Under the pieces are notes generated by a model that made no database searches, was not told where the DNA came from, and saw only the letters and a program-made list of their open reading frames with translations. 64,000 nucleotides of DNA from contig OY752152.1 in assembly GCA_963573315.1 (NCBI GenBank), positions 1,771,244 through 1,835,243 of the forward strand, written 5' to 3'. The stretch comes from Entomortierella parvispora. Taxonomy: Eukaryota > Mortierellomycota > Mortierellomycetes > Mortierellales > Mortierellaceae. Shown one piece after another: positions 42,287-53,977 of the stretch (positions within the stretch are counted from its first letter, which is position 1; every line of letters starts with the position of its first letter). Position numbers and translations under genes: made by a program.

Positions 42287-44086
42287 CTACTCCTCCACCC
42301 AATCGTCCGATCCAATCCATTCGGAAGGCGAGGGGTTCAAATAGCCGTGGGTTTCAACTGGCGATTCGTACAAAAGACCTAGGCCATCCAGGCTGCAAAT
42401 TGGCTCCAACACGGACGTATCCTCGGGGTCAGAAAGTACCAGAGGCGGCGATGCTGGCTGCTCTTTAACCAATAAATGGCTGATATATGATTCTGCAGCC
42501 ACATCTGTGCAAAATCCAGTGTGGAGAGATGGGTAACGGTCAACACTGAATATTTTTTCCTCACTGTGAGTGTTGTAGTTGAAGAAATCGTCGTGATGGA
42601 CCTCGGTAATATCTTTGAGCTGGAGTTGGTGCCCTGCGAGCTGATTGGGTGGCGGCCAGTCTGGAGAAGCAGAGATTACAGATGACATGAACGACAGAGC
42701 GTGACCATCCGTTATTGCCTCTGAAGTGGGCGCAAGATCTTCGACAAGGGGAATATCCGTTTCTTGGAGAGACCTTACATGGCGAGCATCAGACGAATCA
42801 CTATAAAGCGGCGGCAGGGGCGAGACTTCCGGGGGTCCGACTTCTGGGCTCAGTACGGTCGTCGTTGCTTCATTTTCAAATTCTGCGTCCACATTTGTAA
42901 CAGGCAGTATGTCGATGGTTGAGGCTGTAAGTGAAACTGGCTCTTTTCCGAAAGACTCGTGCATCTGCGTCCGCGATGCGGCCCTGAATGATGTAGGGCC
43001 GTCGTCTGTCAATTGAGAAGATGGAACGCGCAGACCATGGATGCGAATGGCCGATTTGGTCTGGCTTCCGTTTTGTGCTTGGCGCCTTTCGTCTTCAGTG
43101 TCATGACAACATTGGGGTCGATTCAGACCGTCCGCCTGGTCAGAATCATCAGATTTGACTTTGACGAGGCGCTGGGTCTGGTTGCGCATCCTTTCCTCTT
43201 CACGTTGCCGAGATCGATATTCTCTGCAATTGGCGAGATGCCTCTCCTACAGAATGAAAAACAAACACAAGTTAGCAACATCTCCATTGAGACTATCAAC
43301 TTTTTCACGTACCGGGATCACCAAAAACTCCTCTTCTTCCTCCTCTTCTTTTGGCTCCTCTTCTTCTTCTTGTAGACCTCTTTTTTCATGGTCATCCAAA
43401 TCGTCCGAGTAGTCGTCGTCATCATTGAAGTATATTTGCTGAGTAGATATCTGTTTCTCTGAAGCTCCAGGCATGCGATTTCTCTTCGATAGCTCCAAAT
43501 ATTCGTTTTCGCATTCCTGATCCATTTTCCAACTTCTTTTGGTCGCCATTGCGGAAGGTGTCGTTTTGCCTTGATCTGGAAGTGATCGAAGAAGGAAGGC
43601 CTCGCCAACCCAGTCAAAGGACGACGACTTGAGCATGTCCAAGCAGACGAGTCTTGCAGAATTGTACTTCCACCGGTCTATCGCGATTGAAATGAAGAAT
43701 CGTCAGGAAGGAATGTACTGTACAATTCGATATTGTCTTCAAAATCTTACCATGATGGGAGGCTTTGAGATCAAGCTCAGTAGATGATTGAGATGTTCCC
43801 TCTGGTTGTTTACTTCGGCGTTGAGGCTGCGGGAAGCTTTTATAAACATCGGACGAATGTCCGACTCGGCGACTCCCCTCAAAGGCAAGGCTTCTCTGTC
43901 GATCCGGAGTTTGTCTGCGCTGACGATCGAAAAACTGCCTTTGCCTCACTTTCTCTTCTGAAGCCTGGATCCTTGTTCTACTCCAGGAAGCGAAACTTGA
44001 TGTTAGTCAGAGAGAGCGCTGGGTTCTTCCCCATCAGCAAGTGTGAGAGGGCGATGCACACACCTTCGTCCCCCTGTCCAGTTCAT
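42287..44086 (-). CDS. MNWTGG-type nuclear protein of unknown function
   Basis: Four minus-strand exons: 44086-44064 (23 nt), 43977-43751, 43677-43313 and 43246-42287, about 524 aa with consistent phases. The N-terminus MNWTGGRR ... RQRQFFDRQR is a recognisable arrangement: many fungal proteins of unknown role start MNWTGG followed by a Q-x-x-[FY]-F basic helix, and, from memory, vertebrate C12orf40/REDIC1 begins in a similar way (MNWxGG ... Q-x-x-Y-F-E-K). The middle has an acidic stretch (FNDDDDYSDDLDDHE, then a Glu-rich run), then an Arg/Glu helix (CREYRSRQREEERMR). The C-terminal half is acidic and Ser/Pro-rich and looks disordered. No enzyme domain or membrane segment is visible. The splice pattern and composition support a real gene; function is open. 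Confidence 0.75.
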
Positions 44087-44708
44087 GGTGACAGTGTTTC
44101 CGTGGCAACCTGGAGGGGAGTGGAGTAAAGGGATGGAACAAAGAGAGGAAAGCCAAAAGAAAGAGGTAAAAAGCTGGGCTGCTCACGATTTGACTCAATC
44201 ATAGCTACTAGTTCAGAAACTGGTAGCAGCCATCCTTTTCTGACCTCTCCTTGTCCTCCCTCCCCCCGCTCTCTCCATCTCTCCCTCTCATCCGCCCCAG
44301 ATCTTGATGATTGGACAGACAAGAGTACATCACTCTTCTCGCGACAATTCCCCGATGGAAGAGGCGAGTTACCCAAGTCGCGTTCGAGGCGTGTGGAGCA
44401 CCAAAAATAATTTTTCTCGACAGCGAACGTCACGGATGCAACGGAATCAAAGGACCAGGACTCAGCCCAGACATCAATCCGCATCGTGAACCACACTAAC
44501 CCGTTGCAGAGCAACGGATGTGAGTTCAATCTGATCCTTGGGCGCTGATAGACGATCGCGCGTGTGGACTTGAGGCGATGATCGCTGTCGTTGAACGACT
44601 CCCGCTCTTTCCTCTTCCTTGCTTCCCATCCCATCGTTACCTCGTTACGTCGTTGCCTCTCGATACACCCGCCACTCACATCTAATACTTTGACACAGCT
44701 CTCCAGCA
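44087..44708. promoter_or_regulatory. Divergent promoter, MNWTGG protein / PA-like membrane protein
   Basis: About 620 bp between two start codons facing apart. CT-rich blocks lie near 44240-44290 and 44605-44660. Overlapping open frames on both strands have no recognisable domain. Confidence 0.5.
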
Positions 44709-47059
44709 ATGGTTATGCGCGCTTCGCCGTCGCTGCTCTCCCTCGTCACATTTGTTTTTTATTTGAGCGCAACCCTCTCTGACCGCTCTTCTATCGTCTC
44801 TGGCTCCGTGATCAGTGCCAGTACAGCCTCGTCGACTGAATTTGAGCTTCAAACAAACTTGATTACATGCGGAACCCAGGACACCGCACCTTCAGCGCCA
44901 ACTTCCCAAAACTCTACGGCCAATAGTGCTACCGGGGCGGCAACCACCATGGGCGTCTCCGTTTGTTCGCCTCCCGAGTCCAAACTCTTTGGAAACGTAA
45001 AGATTGTTAATGGTACACCTCATCCTCGCCCTACTGGCGTCCGAGTAAGTCTGGTTTCCTAAGAGAATGTCATCCTCGGTCGATATTATTTATTGTTAAC
45101 GCTTGATATTTCTATATGTTTTGTCACGAACTCTAGGGACGCCTCTACGACGTGGGCACATTGTGCGATGCCAAGGTTGCTGAAAAGATTGATCGAGCTT
45201 GGGTGGCGTTCCTCGACTGTTCTGGTTGCTCCCTCACCACGAAGCTCGCCAACCTCGAGAGTTCCAATCCTCAAGCGATTCTGATTTACAATCATACTTC
45301 ATGTGTTTTCCCTACGCCCCAGGCTCCCGAACCCCAACAGCCTACGACATCTACGACGTCTTCTTTCATTGCATCGGCGCCTGCTGCTCCTGTTCAGACT
45401 GATCCAGCGCAAAAGGCACCGGCCCCTGCCGCTCCTGTGCAAACCGCTGTGCAGACCGAGCCAGCGCAAAAGGCGCCGACCCCTGCACCTCCACCCAAGG
45501 ACGGAGGGGACAAAGGTGATAGTGAAGGTGGAGGTGACAGCGGAGGAGACAGTGGCGATAATGGTGGTGGAGACGGAGATGGTGACGGGGACGATGACGC
45601 GGCGGATTCTGCAAAGCATCCTAAGTATGTACGCAACGGCTATCGACGTGCTCTCGAGCCCCAGGAATTAGAGGGATATGTTCATTCGCCAAGGCCACGG
45701 CCCCACCCGATATCCGAACTTCAAGATTCCGAAGATCCCGCCGCAGATGATGATTCTGATTATGTCCACTCACCCAGACCAAAGCCTCGTCCTCATCCAA
45801 TTGTTGGTCGTCGCGGCCTCCTGAGGAACCCTGACGACGTTGTCATTGTCAACGGAGCTGCAGCTACCGTGGCCTCCAAAAGTGCTGATCTTTCCCAGGC
45901 AACGATCACGTTTGGCACCACTGTCGCCATGGTTGAATCCATGACTGTGGATTACCTCTTCAAAGTTCTGCTCGGTCCTGCTTCCTACGCCCCCATCCCA
46001 ACAGCTCTTCGCTCACTCAAGACCATTGCTCATCAAAACGATCCCACTGATCCTTCTCTCGGCGCCAAGGGTTCCTCCTCTTCCAACTCCATTACTGATC
46101 TGATGGTGAGCATCTCACCCTCGAACAGCGGTGAATCGTCTTCTTCAGACCCAAAGTTCTTGTCCATGTCCAAGCCTATTTTTGGTACTGTGATCGGTGT
46201 AGTTGCGGCTGTTGTTTGTGCTGTCGTATTGGGATGGGTGGTCCGACCTTTGTATCTACGACATCGACAAAAGAATGAGGATAGGATCGAGGAGCAGGAG
46301 CAAAGCAACGATCATGGCGGCAACAGTGGCGGTGAATATTATGGGGCAGGAGCCATTGGAGCAATTGACCAGGAGCCCAAACTGGACCCAGAGCAGTTTT
46401 ATGAGAACTACCATCAGCAACAGCGCCGTCGCCAGTACCAACAAACTCTTTCATCGGATTTCACTGAAGATCCTGCTATGCCGGCATTGATGACGACAGG
46501 GGCGCATGCCACTAAGGACGAGATAAGCACACCTGCTATGATGGAGAAGCTTAACTACCAGGTGGAGAACGACAAGAATACCGCGACCAGAACAGAAAAT
46601 GTGCCCATGGCCCAACCCCAAATACACAATGTCCCAATGTCCTATGGAACAATTCTGCCATCTGCAGACAGCGTCGTTAGCAGCGACGAGGCAAGGATGG
46701 CACAACAGAAGCTCCAGTGGCTACGTCAGCAGCAGCAAGACCCTGTGCATGTCGCCGAGTCAAATCCTCGACGTACAAGTCTTTCTTTCGACAGGCCAGA
46801 ATCGGGAATGCCAGAATGGAGAAAACACCGAGATGGGCAACGCTCCGTTTCTTCAATTTCAGTTATGTCCACACATGCAACGTCGACGCCTGTAACTAAG
46901 GCTCCCCCATCTCAGGTGGACCAGGATCAGAGATCGTTTGAGAAGGACGAATGGGAAGAGGAACCTTCACCTGTTCCTCGAGGGAGTACGGATAGTGGAC
47001 GTAAGGGAAGTGAATTATTCAGGGCTCCAAGCCTCAGACGTAACCGCTTCCTGTCATAA
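44709..47059 (+). CDS. Secreted/type I membrane protein with PA-like domain
   Basis: Two exons: 44709-45044 and 45137-47059, about 752 aa. An N-terminal hydrophobic segment (SLLSLVTFVFYLSATLS) is a likely signal peptide. Residues about 60-165 resemble a protease-associated (PA) domain: GRLYDVGTLC, then IDRAWVAFLDCSGCSLTTKLANLESSNPQAILIYN, which matches the PA core (valid-duty strand, Cys, S-x-x-T-K, A-[IV]-[IL]-[IV]-Y-N). A low-complexity lumenal region follows with repeats APVQT/PAQKAP, a Gly/Asp-rich run and two copies of YVHSPRP. One transmembrane helix (FGTVIGVVAAVVCAVVLGWVV) near residues 460-480 is followed by basic RHRQK and a cytoplasmic tail of about 270 residues, Gln/Ser-rich. No RING finger is seen, unlike PA-TM-RING E3 ligases. 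A surface or vacuolar sorting role is only a guess. Confidence 0.8.
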
Positions 47060-47195
47060 GCGCTTTTCAACATAACCTGGTCGATAGTTCGACAGTTTAT
47101 TGTTTTGTTGGCTGTGATCGATACGGGAGGTTTTTTCTATAACAATAAAGATATAGTACAGAAACCATGGATTGAGAGGAGCGGAAGCCATCACT

Positions 47196-48759
47196 TTACT
47201 TGAAGACCTTTCCATCCTTGATGGGCTTGCCATCAATAGTACCCTCCCACGCAAACACTTGGTTGATCTTCTCCTTGTTCTCATCGTTCACATTGATCTT
47301 CACCCAGTTGTAAGAGTCGTAATCTGCCGCGTCGGTGATCTCCTCGATCATGTCCTCTGGGTTGGAGCGAACGATGAAGTATCCGGTGATGATGTTGGCG
47401 TTGTCTTCACCAGCAACGACCAAACAGCCAAAAGCGTACTTGCGGGCACGCTCCAGACGATTCATCAATCCACCCGCCAAGTTGTTGGACATGTAAAGCT
47501 TGGTCAACTCGTTATTGTACTTGTAGTCAACCTTCCAGATCGAGTAGTCGTTGGTCAGGTCAATGTTCTCCCACAGCCACTTCATGGCCACAGGGGTATC
47601 ATTGTTGGAGTACTGGCGTTTCCACTCGTCTAGGGGCATCTTGGCAGCAGGCAAAAGATCCAACTTTGACTTTGGCTTGGGTGCATCTTGGAAGGATTCT
47701 TCTTCCTCCTCCTCCTTCTTGGGCTTTTTCTCCTCCTTGGCAGCGGCCTTGGGCTTCTCAGCAGCCTTGGGCTTTTCCTCTTTGGTCTTCTTGGGAGGGG
47801 TGAACTTGAGGGCGGTTTCGCACAAAGTGAATGGACCAGCAACTGCCTTGAAGTTAGGTTGGTTCACAATCGTGGTGAACCAGCGGGTGATAGCAGGGTA
47901 GTCCTTTCGGAATGGGGCGTCAAAGAGCGACTTGAACCCATGGAACAAGGAGATGGCGGCAGAAATATCAGCCAGTGTCACACGTTCGCCGACCAAGTAA
48001 GTCTTTTTGACCAAGTGACGTTCCAAAGTCGTCAACTGTGTCTTGACCTTTTCGATCGCAGTGGTTTCTGTAAGCTTGTTGTAAGGGACACGCTCAGGAG
48101 CCAAAAGGGGGAAGACCCATTGACCAAGGGCAGGGGCGATGGAGATGTCGACAAACTGGATCCACTGCTGGATGTGGGCCTCTTCAGCCTTGTTTTTGCC
48201 GATCAAGGTCGACTTGTCCTTGTAGTGGGCCACTATATAACCACCATACAAACACGGATGAGTCATCGGAAGACATTTTCTTCTGTTTTGTTTTGGGCGT
48301 GAAAAACCGGTGTTGTACATCAACGATTGCAGGACTACACTTACAGTAGTAGGCGATAGCGCCGGACTCGATAATCAAAGTCCCGTCAGTACCCTCAAAT
48401 GCAGGGACCTAATGTACCCCACAAGATAACAAAAGAACTGTAAGATTGAGCGGTTCCTTCATTCGATCCACACAGAAAGACGGGACATCCTTCCTAGGCA
48501 CTGTACCTGGGATGCGCCAAACTTCTTGATCCACGCTGGGGTTTTGTTGGTGGTGCCAAAAACAAACTTGTCGTCGACCTTGACCTCGAGACCATTGTAT
48601 TTGGCGACAATGAGGGCCTTGAACACGCGAGGGTTCTGGGGATAGGAGTAGATGGTCTAAAGGAAAACGAGATACGCGGCATGGCCGAAAAAAGTTTAGA
48701 GTTGCGGACATGAATCCCTGTCAGCACAGACCATCTATCAGCCTTACGCCGATGGTCAT
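47196..48759 (-). CDS. Translation elongation factor eEF1B gamma
   Basis: Gamma subunit of the eEF1B exchange complex, which recycles eEF1A-GDP to GTP during translation. Four minus-strand exons: 48759-48748 (12 nt, MTIG), 48656-48507, 48408-48345 and 48232-47196, about 420 aa, normal for the family. The N-terminal GST-like fold has TIYSYPQNPRVFKALIVAKYNG, VPAFEGTDGTLIIESGAIAYYLA and, in its helical half, VGERVTLADISAAISLFHGF. A Lys/Glu/Pro-rich linker follows. The conserved C-terminal EF1G domain has PKSKLDLLPAAKMPLDEWKRQYSN, WLWENIDLTNDYSIW, YKYNNELTKLYMSNN, GGLMNRLERARKYAFGC and ends GTIDGKPIKDGKVFK. Assignment is firm. Confidence 0.95.
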
Positions 48760-49544
48760 CTTGAGAATGGATCGTGAGAATGGGATCTTGAGATGAAAGA
48801 GTTGATGTGAAGCAAGAGGGAAAAAATAGGAGCTCTGTATTGTTGTTGTTGTTGTTGTCGCTGTTGTTGTGTCGTCGTGCTGACCATCGTGTGAACGCAA
48901 CTGGGGGAGAAAAGCACGCCAGAGGGCCGAGAGCCACGCCCATGTTCCCTCGTCGACTCCACCCTCTCTTATTGCTTGATTTCTACACCTCTCTAATTGC
49001 ACGCTGCCCAGGATGGATTTTTTCCTTCGTTCGCCACGTGAGTCTCTCCAGCCGGATCAGGCACAGGGGAGAGGTGCAGACTCATCCAGCCTGAGTCCTT
49101 CGAATTGGATTTCGTTTGTTTGTTGCCCAGCCGATTGTTGGAACCCTTCTTTGCGCAACAAGGATATGTATGCCATGGCATGCCATGCCATGTCATTATG
49201 TCACTGCCCAGTAGTGACAGGGATGTCAACAAACAGTGGCAGGGATCATAGCCTAGACTGGCTTGATCGATCGTTGATCTTTCTCAACCTTTTGAAAGAG
49301 CAACATCAAGTAGGAACATGCATGATCACTTCTTGCGGTGTGTATCCCATTGGATCCATTTCAATCAAAAAGGGCCACCAATCACTTGCCCAGCCATTCA
49401 TTATTGTGTATTGACTTGCGACGGGAAATGAGCGGATGAGCTGATCCAAAATGAGAAAGACCAACAAGACCAGACAGGGGCGGGGTAGAATTGGTCTTTC
49501 ATAATCTCAGAGACGATCATCGCTCTGTTGAACAATTGAAACTG

Positions 49545-49566
49545 CATACTGTACCGGTACAGTATG
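49545..49566. repeat. Perfect 22-bp palindrome
   Basis: The half-site CATACTGTACC is followed directly by its exact reverse complement GGTACAGTATG with no spacer. It lies 786 bp upstream of the eEF1B-gamma start and about 1.7 kb upstream of the Sel1 gene. Confidence 0.95.
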
Positions 49567-50242
49567 TAGTTCAGATCCCGGTCCTGGAAAAAACACATGG
49601 CACAGTCGGTCGGTGCCAGGAGGAGAACAAAAAAGACGGCATCTCACGATAACGGAGAAGAAAATCCCAAGCTGATCGGCCGCCCCACACCAACGAACAA
49701 AGGGTCTGAAACATTCAGGTTTCCATGTGACGGTGAGGTCGTCTCCTCTGCTTCTCCTTCCTTCCCCTCTGCACTGAGGGTAAGGGCAAAGATGCCAGGG
49801 TGGGTCAAGCAGGTGCACTGTAGAGAAAGGGGTACAGCCTGCTTCAGTCGACTCCATGCAACTGCAATGAGAAGGGGAAGGGAGAAAGTGAAAGTTCCGT
49901 GAAAGAGTGGGCAGAAAGTGCGATGGCCGTTCTGCGTGCAGCAACAGGTGAGAGAAATGAACGAGTTGGATTTGGATCGCCCATTTGGATCAAGAGCACA
50001 GGGCAGGCAGGTCAGAACGACAGCGGGCAGAAGGGCTGGGAATAGGAAGAAAAAAAAAAGCTCTTTTATTTCTTTTATTCATAGAGTTGCTTTGCCACTC
50101 TTGAATGGAGGAGGGTGAGAGCGGGAACTCGACGTGGCACAGAAAGGCAAAGCGTGGCTTCTTGGCAAGCATGGACAAGCTCTGCTGCAGTAAACAACAA
50201 TGTAGTTTGGTGCAGGTACTGTATATGTGATGAAGAGACAGA

Positions 50243-50283
50243 AGATAAAGACGATGATGATGATGATGATGCTGATGATGATG
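50243..50283. repeat. (GAT)n-type microsatellite
   Basis: Imperfect GAT trinucleotide array in intergenic DNA upstream of the Sel1 gene. Confidence 0.85.
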
Positions 50284-51260
50284 ACTCGCAAACAAACAAG
50301 GACGCAAGACCATGTCTGATCCGATGACTGCAAGTCCGATCCGTTTTCCCTTTTTTCTTTTTCCACAAGAGAGAGAGAGAGAGATAGACAGGCAAGCAAG
50401 TAAAGGGCAAGGGCAGTAAAAAAACGAAAGAGAAGGCGAACGAGTTGATGACACTGACTGACTGGACTGACTGGGATTGATTGACTGATTGACTGACTCG
50501 ACGGAGTCCCACAGCTGCAGCAGGCAGGACGGGTACCACCAGCGGCAGTATGTACAGCCAGTACCAGCACCAAGCAACAGACGAGTGAGACACCACGCTA
50601 CGGCATCAGAAACAAGAAACATGAACGGTCCTCCCCCGACCAATCACTCCCAGCCCGTCCGTTGGGTGTGCTCCAAACGGGTCCGCCGCAATAGACCCAT
50701 GCAAACCTACCAGTAATAAATAGAATCAGGCAACTGCTGCTCACCCCTGTCCTTCTTTTCTTCTTCCTCATCTTTCTTTTCTTCTCTTCTTTCATCACTC
50801 CCCTCACATCCCTCCTTCCTTCCCTCTCTTCAATTCATCCATCCATCCATCCATCCTTCCATCCACACTTCCTCCTTGGCTGGCCCTCCCTCCCTCTCTT
50901 CGCTGCATCGCCTTCCCTTCCTACTGCCACACGCACCCCCTCTCCCTTGTTTCTTTTTTATCTGTTCTCTCTCCTGCACTCCACCCCTTCTCTTCCCTTG
51001 CCTTCCCTTTCCCCTTCTCCCTTGCCGTCCTTTTCCTTGTCCTTCCTTTTCTTTATCGACTCTTTTTATATCTCCCACTCTTGGCTCTCTTCAAACCCTT
51101 CATCCCCTCCCTCTCTTCGACCGCTTCGTCCTGTGCTGTTGTTGAACGTTTCCCTTCCTTTCCTTGCCTCTTCCTTTTGAATACTCCCGTTCTCCCACCT
51201 CTTCCCTTTCTCCGAACCACTTTCGACTCCCCACCGCCTTACACAGGCATTTCTCTCATA

Positions 51261-53369
51261 ATGTCCTCTTCCGCCTCCCATATCCTCCATCGGGGACGCA
51301 GTGTTTTCTCTAAACTCAACAAGAAATACAGACTGCCAGCCTCCGCCACCCTCTCCGCCGCCTCCTCCACTTCCTCCATCTGCTCCTTCTCTCCCACACC
51401 CTGCTCACACTCTGCCGATACCTTCCTCTCGACCGAATCCCTCCAGTCTGCAGCCGCCGCCACAGCCACACCACAAGACCCCCAGGATACTGCCAGAGCA
51501 ATCCAGCTCTTCGAATTGGGCCAGCAGCTGCTCTTTGGCCGCCAGGGTCACAAGGACGAGTCCGCAGCAGTCGAGTACTACCGCCTTTCGGCCCAGCTCG
51601 GACATCTTGAATCCCAGGGAGTCTACGCCTTCTGTCACGAGTTTGGCCTGGGAGTCGAGGCCAACTACGTCGAGGCCGAGCGCCTCTACATCCTTGCCGC
51701 AGAGAAAGGGGACGGTCTCTCCCTTTCCCGCCTCGCCTTCTTGCGCAAGTACGGTCGCCCATCTGTTAAAATTGACCGGATCGAGTCGGAGTACTGGAGA
51801 CAAAAGATCAACCAGCAAGGACCTGCTTCTCTGGCCTGGCTCATGGAGGCCGCTTCTGTTGACAACCACGGCTGCTGTCAGTTTGCCCTCGGAGTGTGTT
51901 ACCACGATGGCGTTGGTGTTGAGAAAAACGCCACGGAGGCTGCTCTGTGGTATAGAAAATCGGCAGAGCAAGGCAACGCCCGCGGACAAGGTATCCTTGG
52001 CTACTGCTATGCAGAGGGCTTGGGCGTTGAGCGAGACCGCCAAAAGGCCATGTACTGGTACAGGATTGCAGCAGCACAGGGCGAGTCAGTGGCTCTTTAC
52101 AACATTGGATATTGCTACGAAGATGGTCTTGGTGTTGAGCGCAACCCGTACGAGGCTGTAAGATGGTATCGACTTTCAGCCGAGCAGGGCAACGCCTTTG
52201 CTCAGAACTCACTCGGCTACTGTTACGAGGACGGCGTCGGTATCGAACAGAATCAGGAACTGGCCGTCGAATGGTACACAAAGTCAGCAGAGCAAGGATA
52301 TCCTTGGGCAGAGTGCAACCTCGGCTACTGCTACCAAAACGGAATTGGACTTCCTAGGGACAATGCCAAGGGTGCTTACTGGTACCGCAAGGCTGCTCTC
52401 CAAGGCCATGCCCGTGCCCAACACAACCTTGGATTCTGCTACCAGAACGGAATTGGCGTCCCCAAGGATCAAGTCGAGGCTGTCAAGTGGTACATGAAAT
52501 CTGCAGAGCGCGGAAACATCTTTGCGTTTCATTCTCTTGGATACTGTTATCAGAACGGAATTGGCGTGACCCAGAACCTAGATGAGGCCGTGTATTGGTA
52601 CTATCTCTCTGCAGAGGAGAACCACGCTCCCGCTCAGCTCTCACTTGGATACTGCTTCCGCAATGGTGTCGGTGTCCCCAAGGAACCCAAGGAGGCCGTC
52701 AAGTGGTTCTACCGGTCCGCAATCCAAGGCAATGCCCTTGCCCAGAATTCGCTTGGATTCTGTTACGAGGAAGGCGTCGGTGTCGAGAAAAACCGTGAGA
52801 AGGCCGTTTTTTGGTACGAAAAGTCTGCAGCACAGAACAACCCTTGGGCCCAGTGCAATCTCGGCTTTTGCTATGCAAACGAAATTGGTGTTGCCCAAGA
52901 CTATGAGTTGGCTGTGAAGTACTACTCTTTGGCTGCCGCTCAGAACCATGCCCGCGCTCAGGATAAGCTTGGTGTGTGCCTCCAGCTTGGTCAGGGTATC
53001 GCACAAGATGTGAAGCTTGCGGTCAGGTACTTTAGACTTGCTGCTGAACAAGGACATCTCGCCGGTCAATATCATCTTGCCAACGCACTTGTAAGTACTT
53101 TCTGTCCGTCTCTGAGATCTTTTGAGATGAATGTATTTGTAGTGACAATGGACTTACGAATGTCTTTTCGTAAATAGGAAAAGGGCTTGGGATGTGAAGT
53201 TCAATTGGAAGAGGCCTCCATGTGGTTTGAGCGCGCTGCCGCCAACGGATGCCGGACATCACATGAGCGTCTTCAGCGTCTGTTAGCCCGATCATGTCTC
53301 GAAAACGGGTTCGAAAACGCCAACGGCCTGTTCCTAGGCTCGGTCGGCCACTGTGCTCCTGCGGCATAG
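51261..53369 (+). CDS. Sel1-like repeat (SLR) protein
   Basis: Two exons: 51261-53090 and 53178-53369, about 673 aa. After a Ser/Ala-rich N-terminus, nearly the whole protein is about 14-15 tandem Sel1 repeats of 36 residues (consensus EAVKWYRKSAEQGNAxAQ...LGYCYxxGxGV), from about residue 95 to 655. Such alpha-alpha solenoids are scaffolds; fungal relatives include the chitin-synthase activator Skt5/Chs4 and the ERAD factor Hrd3. No transmembrane segment, signal peptide or C-terminal CaaX box is visible, which argues against Skt5 and Hrd3 orthology. The single intron falls within the penultimate repeat. The start is the ATG at 51261, preceded by a long CT-rich leader. A polyadenylation signal lies near 53680. 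Confidence 0.88.
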
Positions 53370-53977
53370 ACAACCATGGCTCGCATTCGTTTCTTTTGTT
53401 CTTTTGTTCTCTGTTTTTGCATTCTGCCTGCCTCTTGTACTACTGCTTTTTACACCACTGTAACCATATATCCTATCTCCAGTGCACCCTTGTGCTGGTC
53501 GGCAAGTTGATGCCTCTTTCATTATTGCGTCCTGTTTAGTCAGGATGCATTTCAACCGAAGCAATCCAAACAAAACAAAACCAAAAAAAAAAAAATCCTT
53601 TCCATCTTCTCCTCACCATCATCTTCAGTAGACCAAAAAAACTGCATCTCCTTATACCACTTTTACCAACTTCTGTAATAATAAATATTCGACTTCAAAT
53701 AGATGATCGTTCCACTGCTGTGTTTTGAATCCGGCAAGATGTTTATCCCAACAGGGTGCAACGGACTTCAACGTTAATATCCCCAAGCCGCTTTTGTGCG
53801 TTCTAAACTATCTTGCTCACTTGGTAACCTAGACCGGCTCTCAACTTCGATCCAAATTGTTCCCTCTTTTCCCCATCTCCAACAAGTTTGCACAGTTAGC
53901 ATCCAAACTCGATCTCCATTTTCATTTTCTGAACCTGTCCGATATCAATTTACACTGGATACACTACGGACGCAGCC
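53370..53977. other. Intergenic region, Sel1 to PQ-loop gene
   Basis: About 600 bp with an A run near 53583-53595, AATAAA at 53680-53685 and the promoter of the PQ-loop gene. No gene seen. Confidence 0.6.

Larger units (their letters stand above)
48760..51260. other. 2.5-kb intergenic region, no gene seen
   Basis: Lies between the eEF1B-gamma start (minus) and the Sel1 gene start (plus). It holds a perfect 22-bp palindrome at 49545-49566, a GAT-repeat block near 50243-50283, a TGAC/TGAT-rich block at 50450-50500, and a strongly CT-rich promoter with CATCC repeats (about 50740-51240) before the Sel1 gene. Open frames in it are short or low-complexity. Confidence 0.5.

Noticed and set aside
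42320-42345. tRNA-like GGTTCAAAT (B-box-like) motif
   Set aside because: It lies inside the coding exon of the MNWTGG gene and has no A box or cloverleaf around it.
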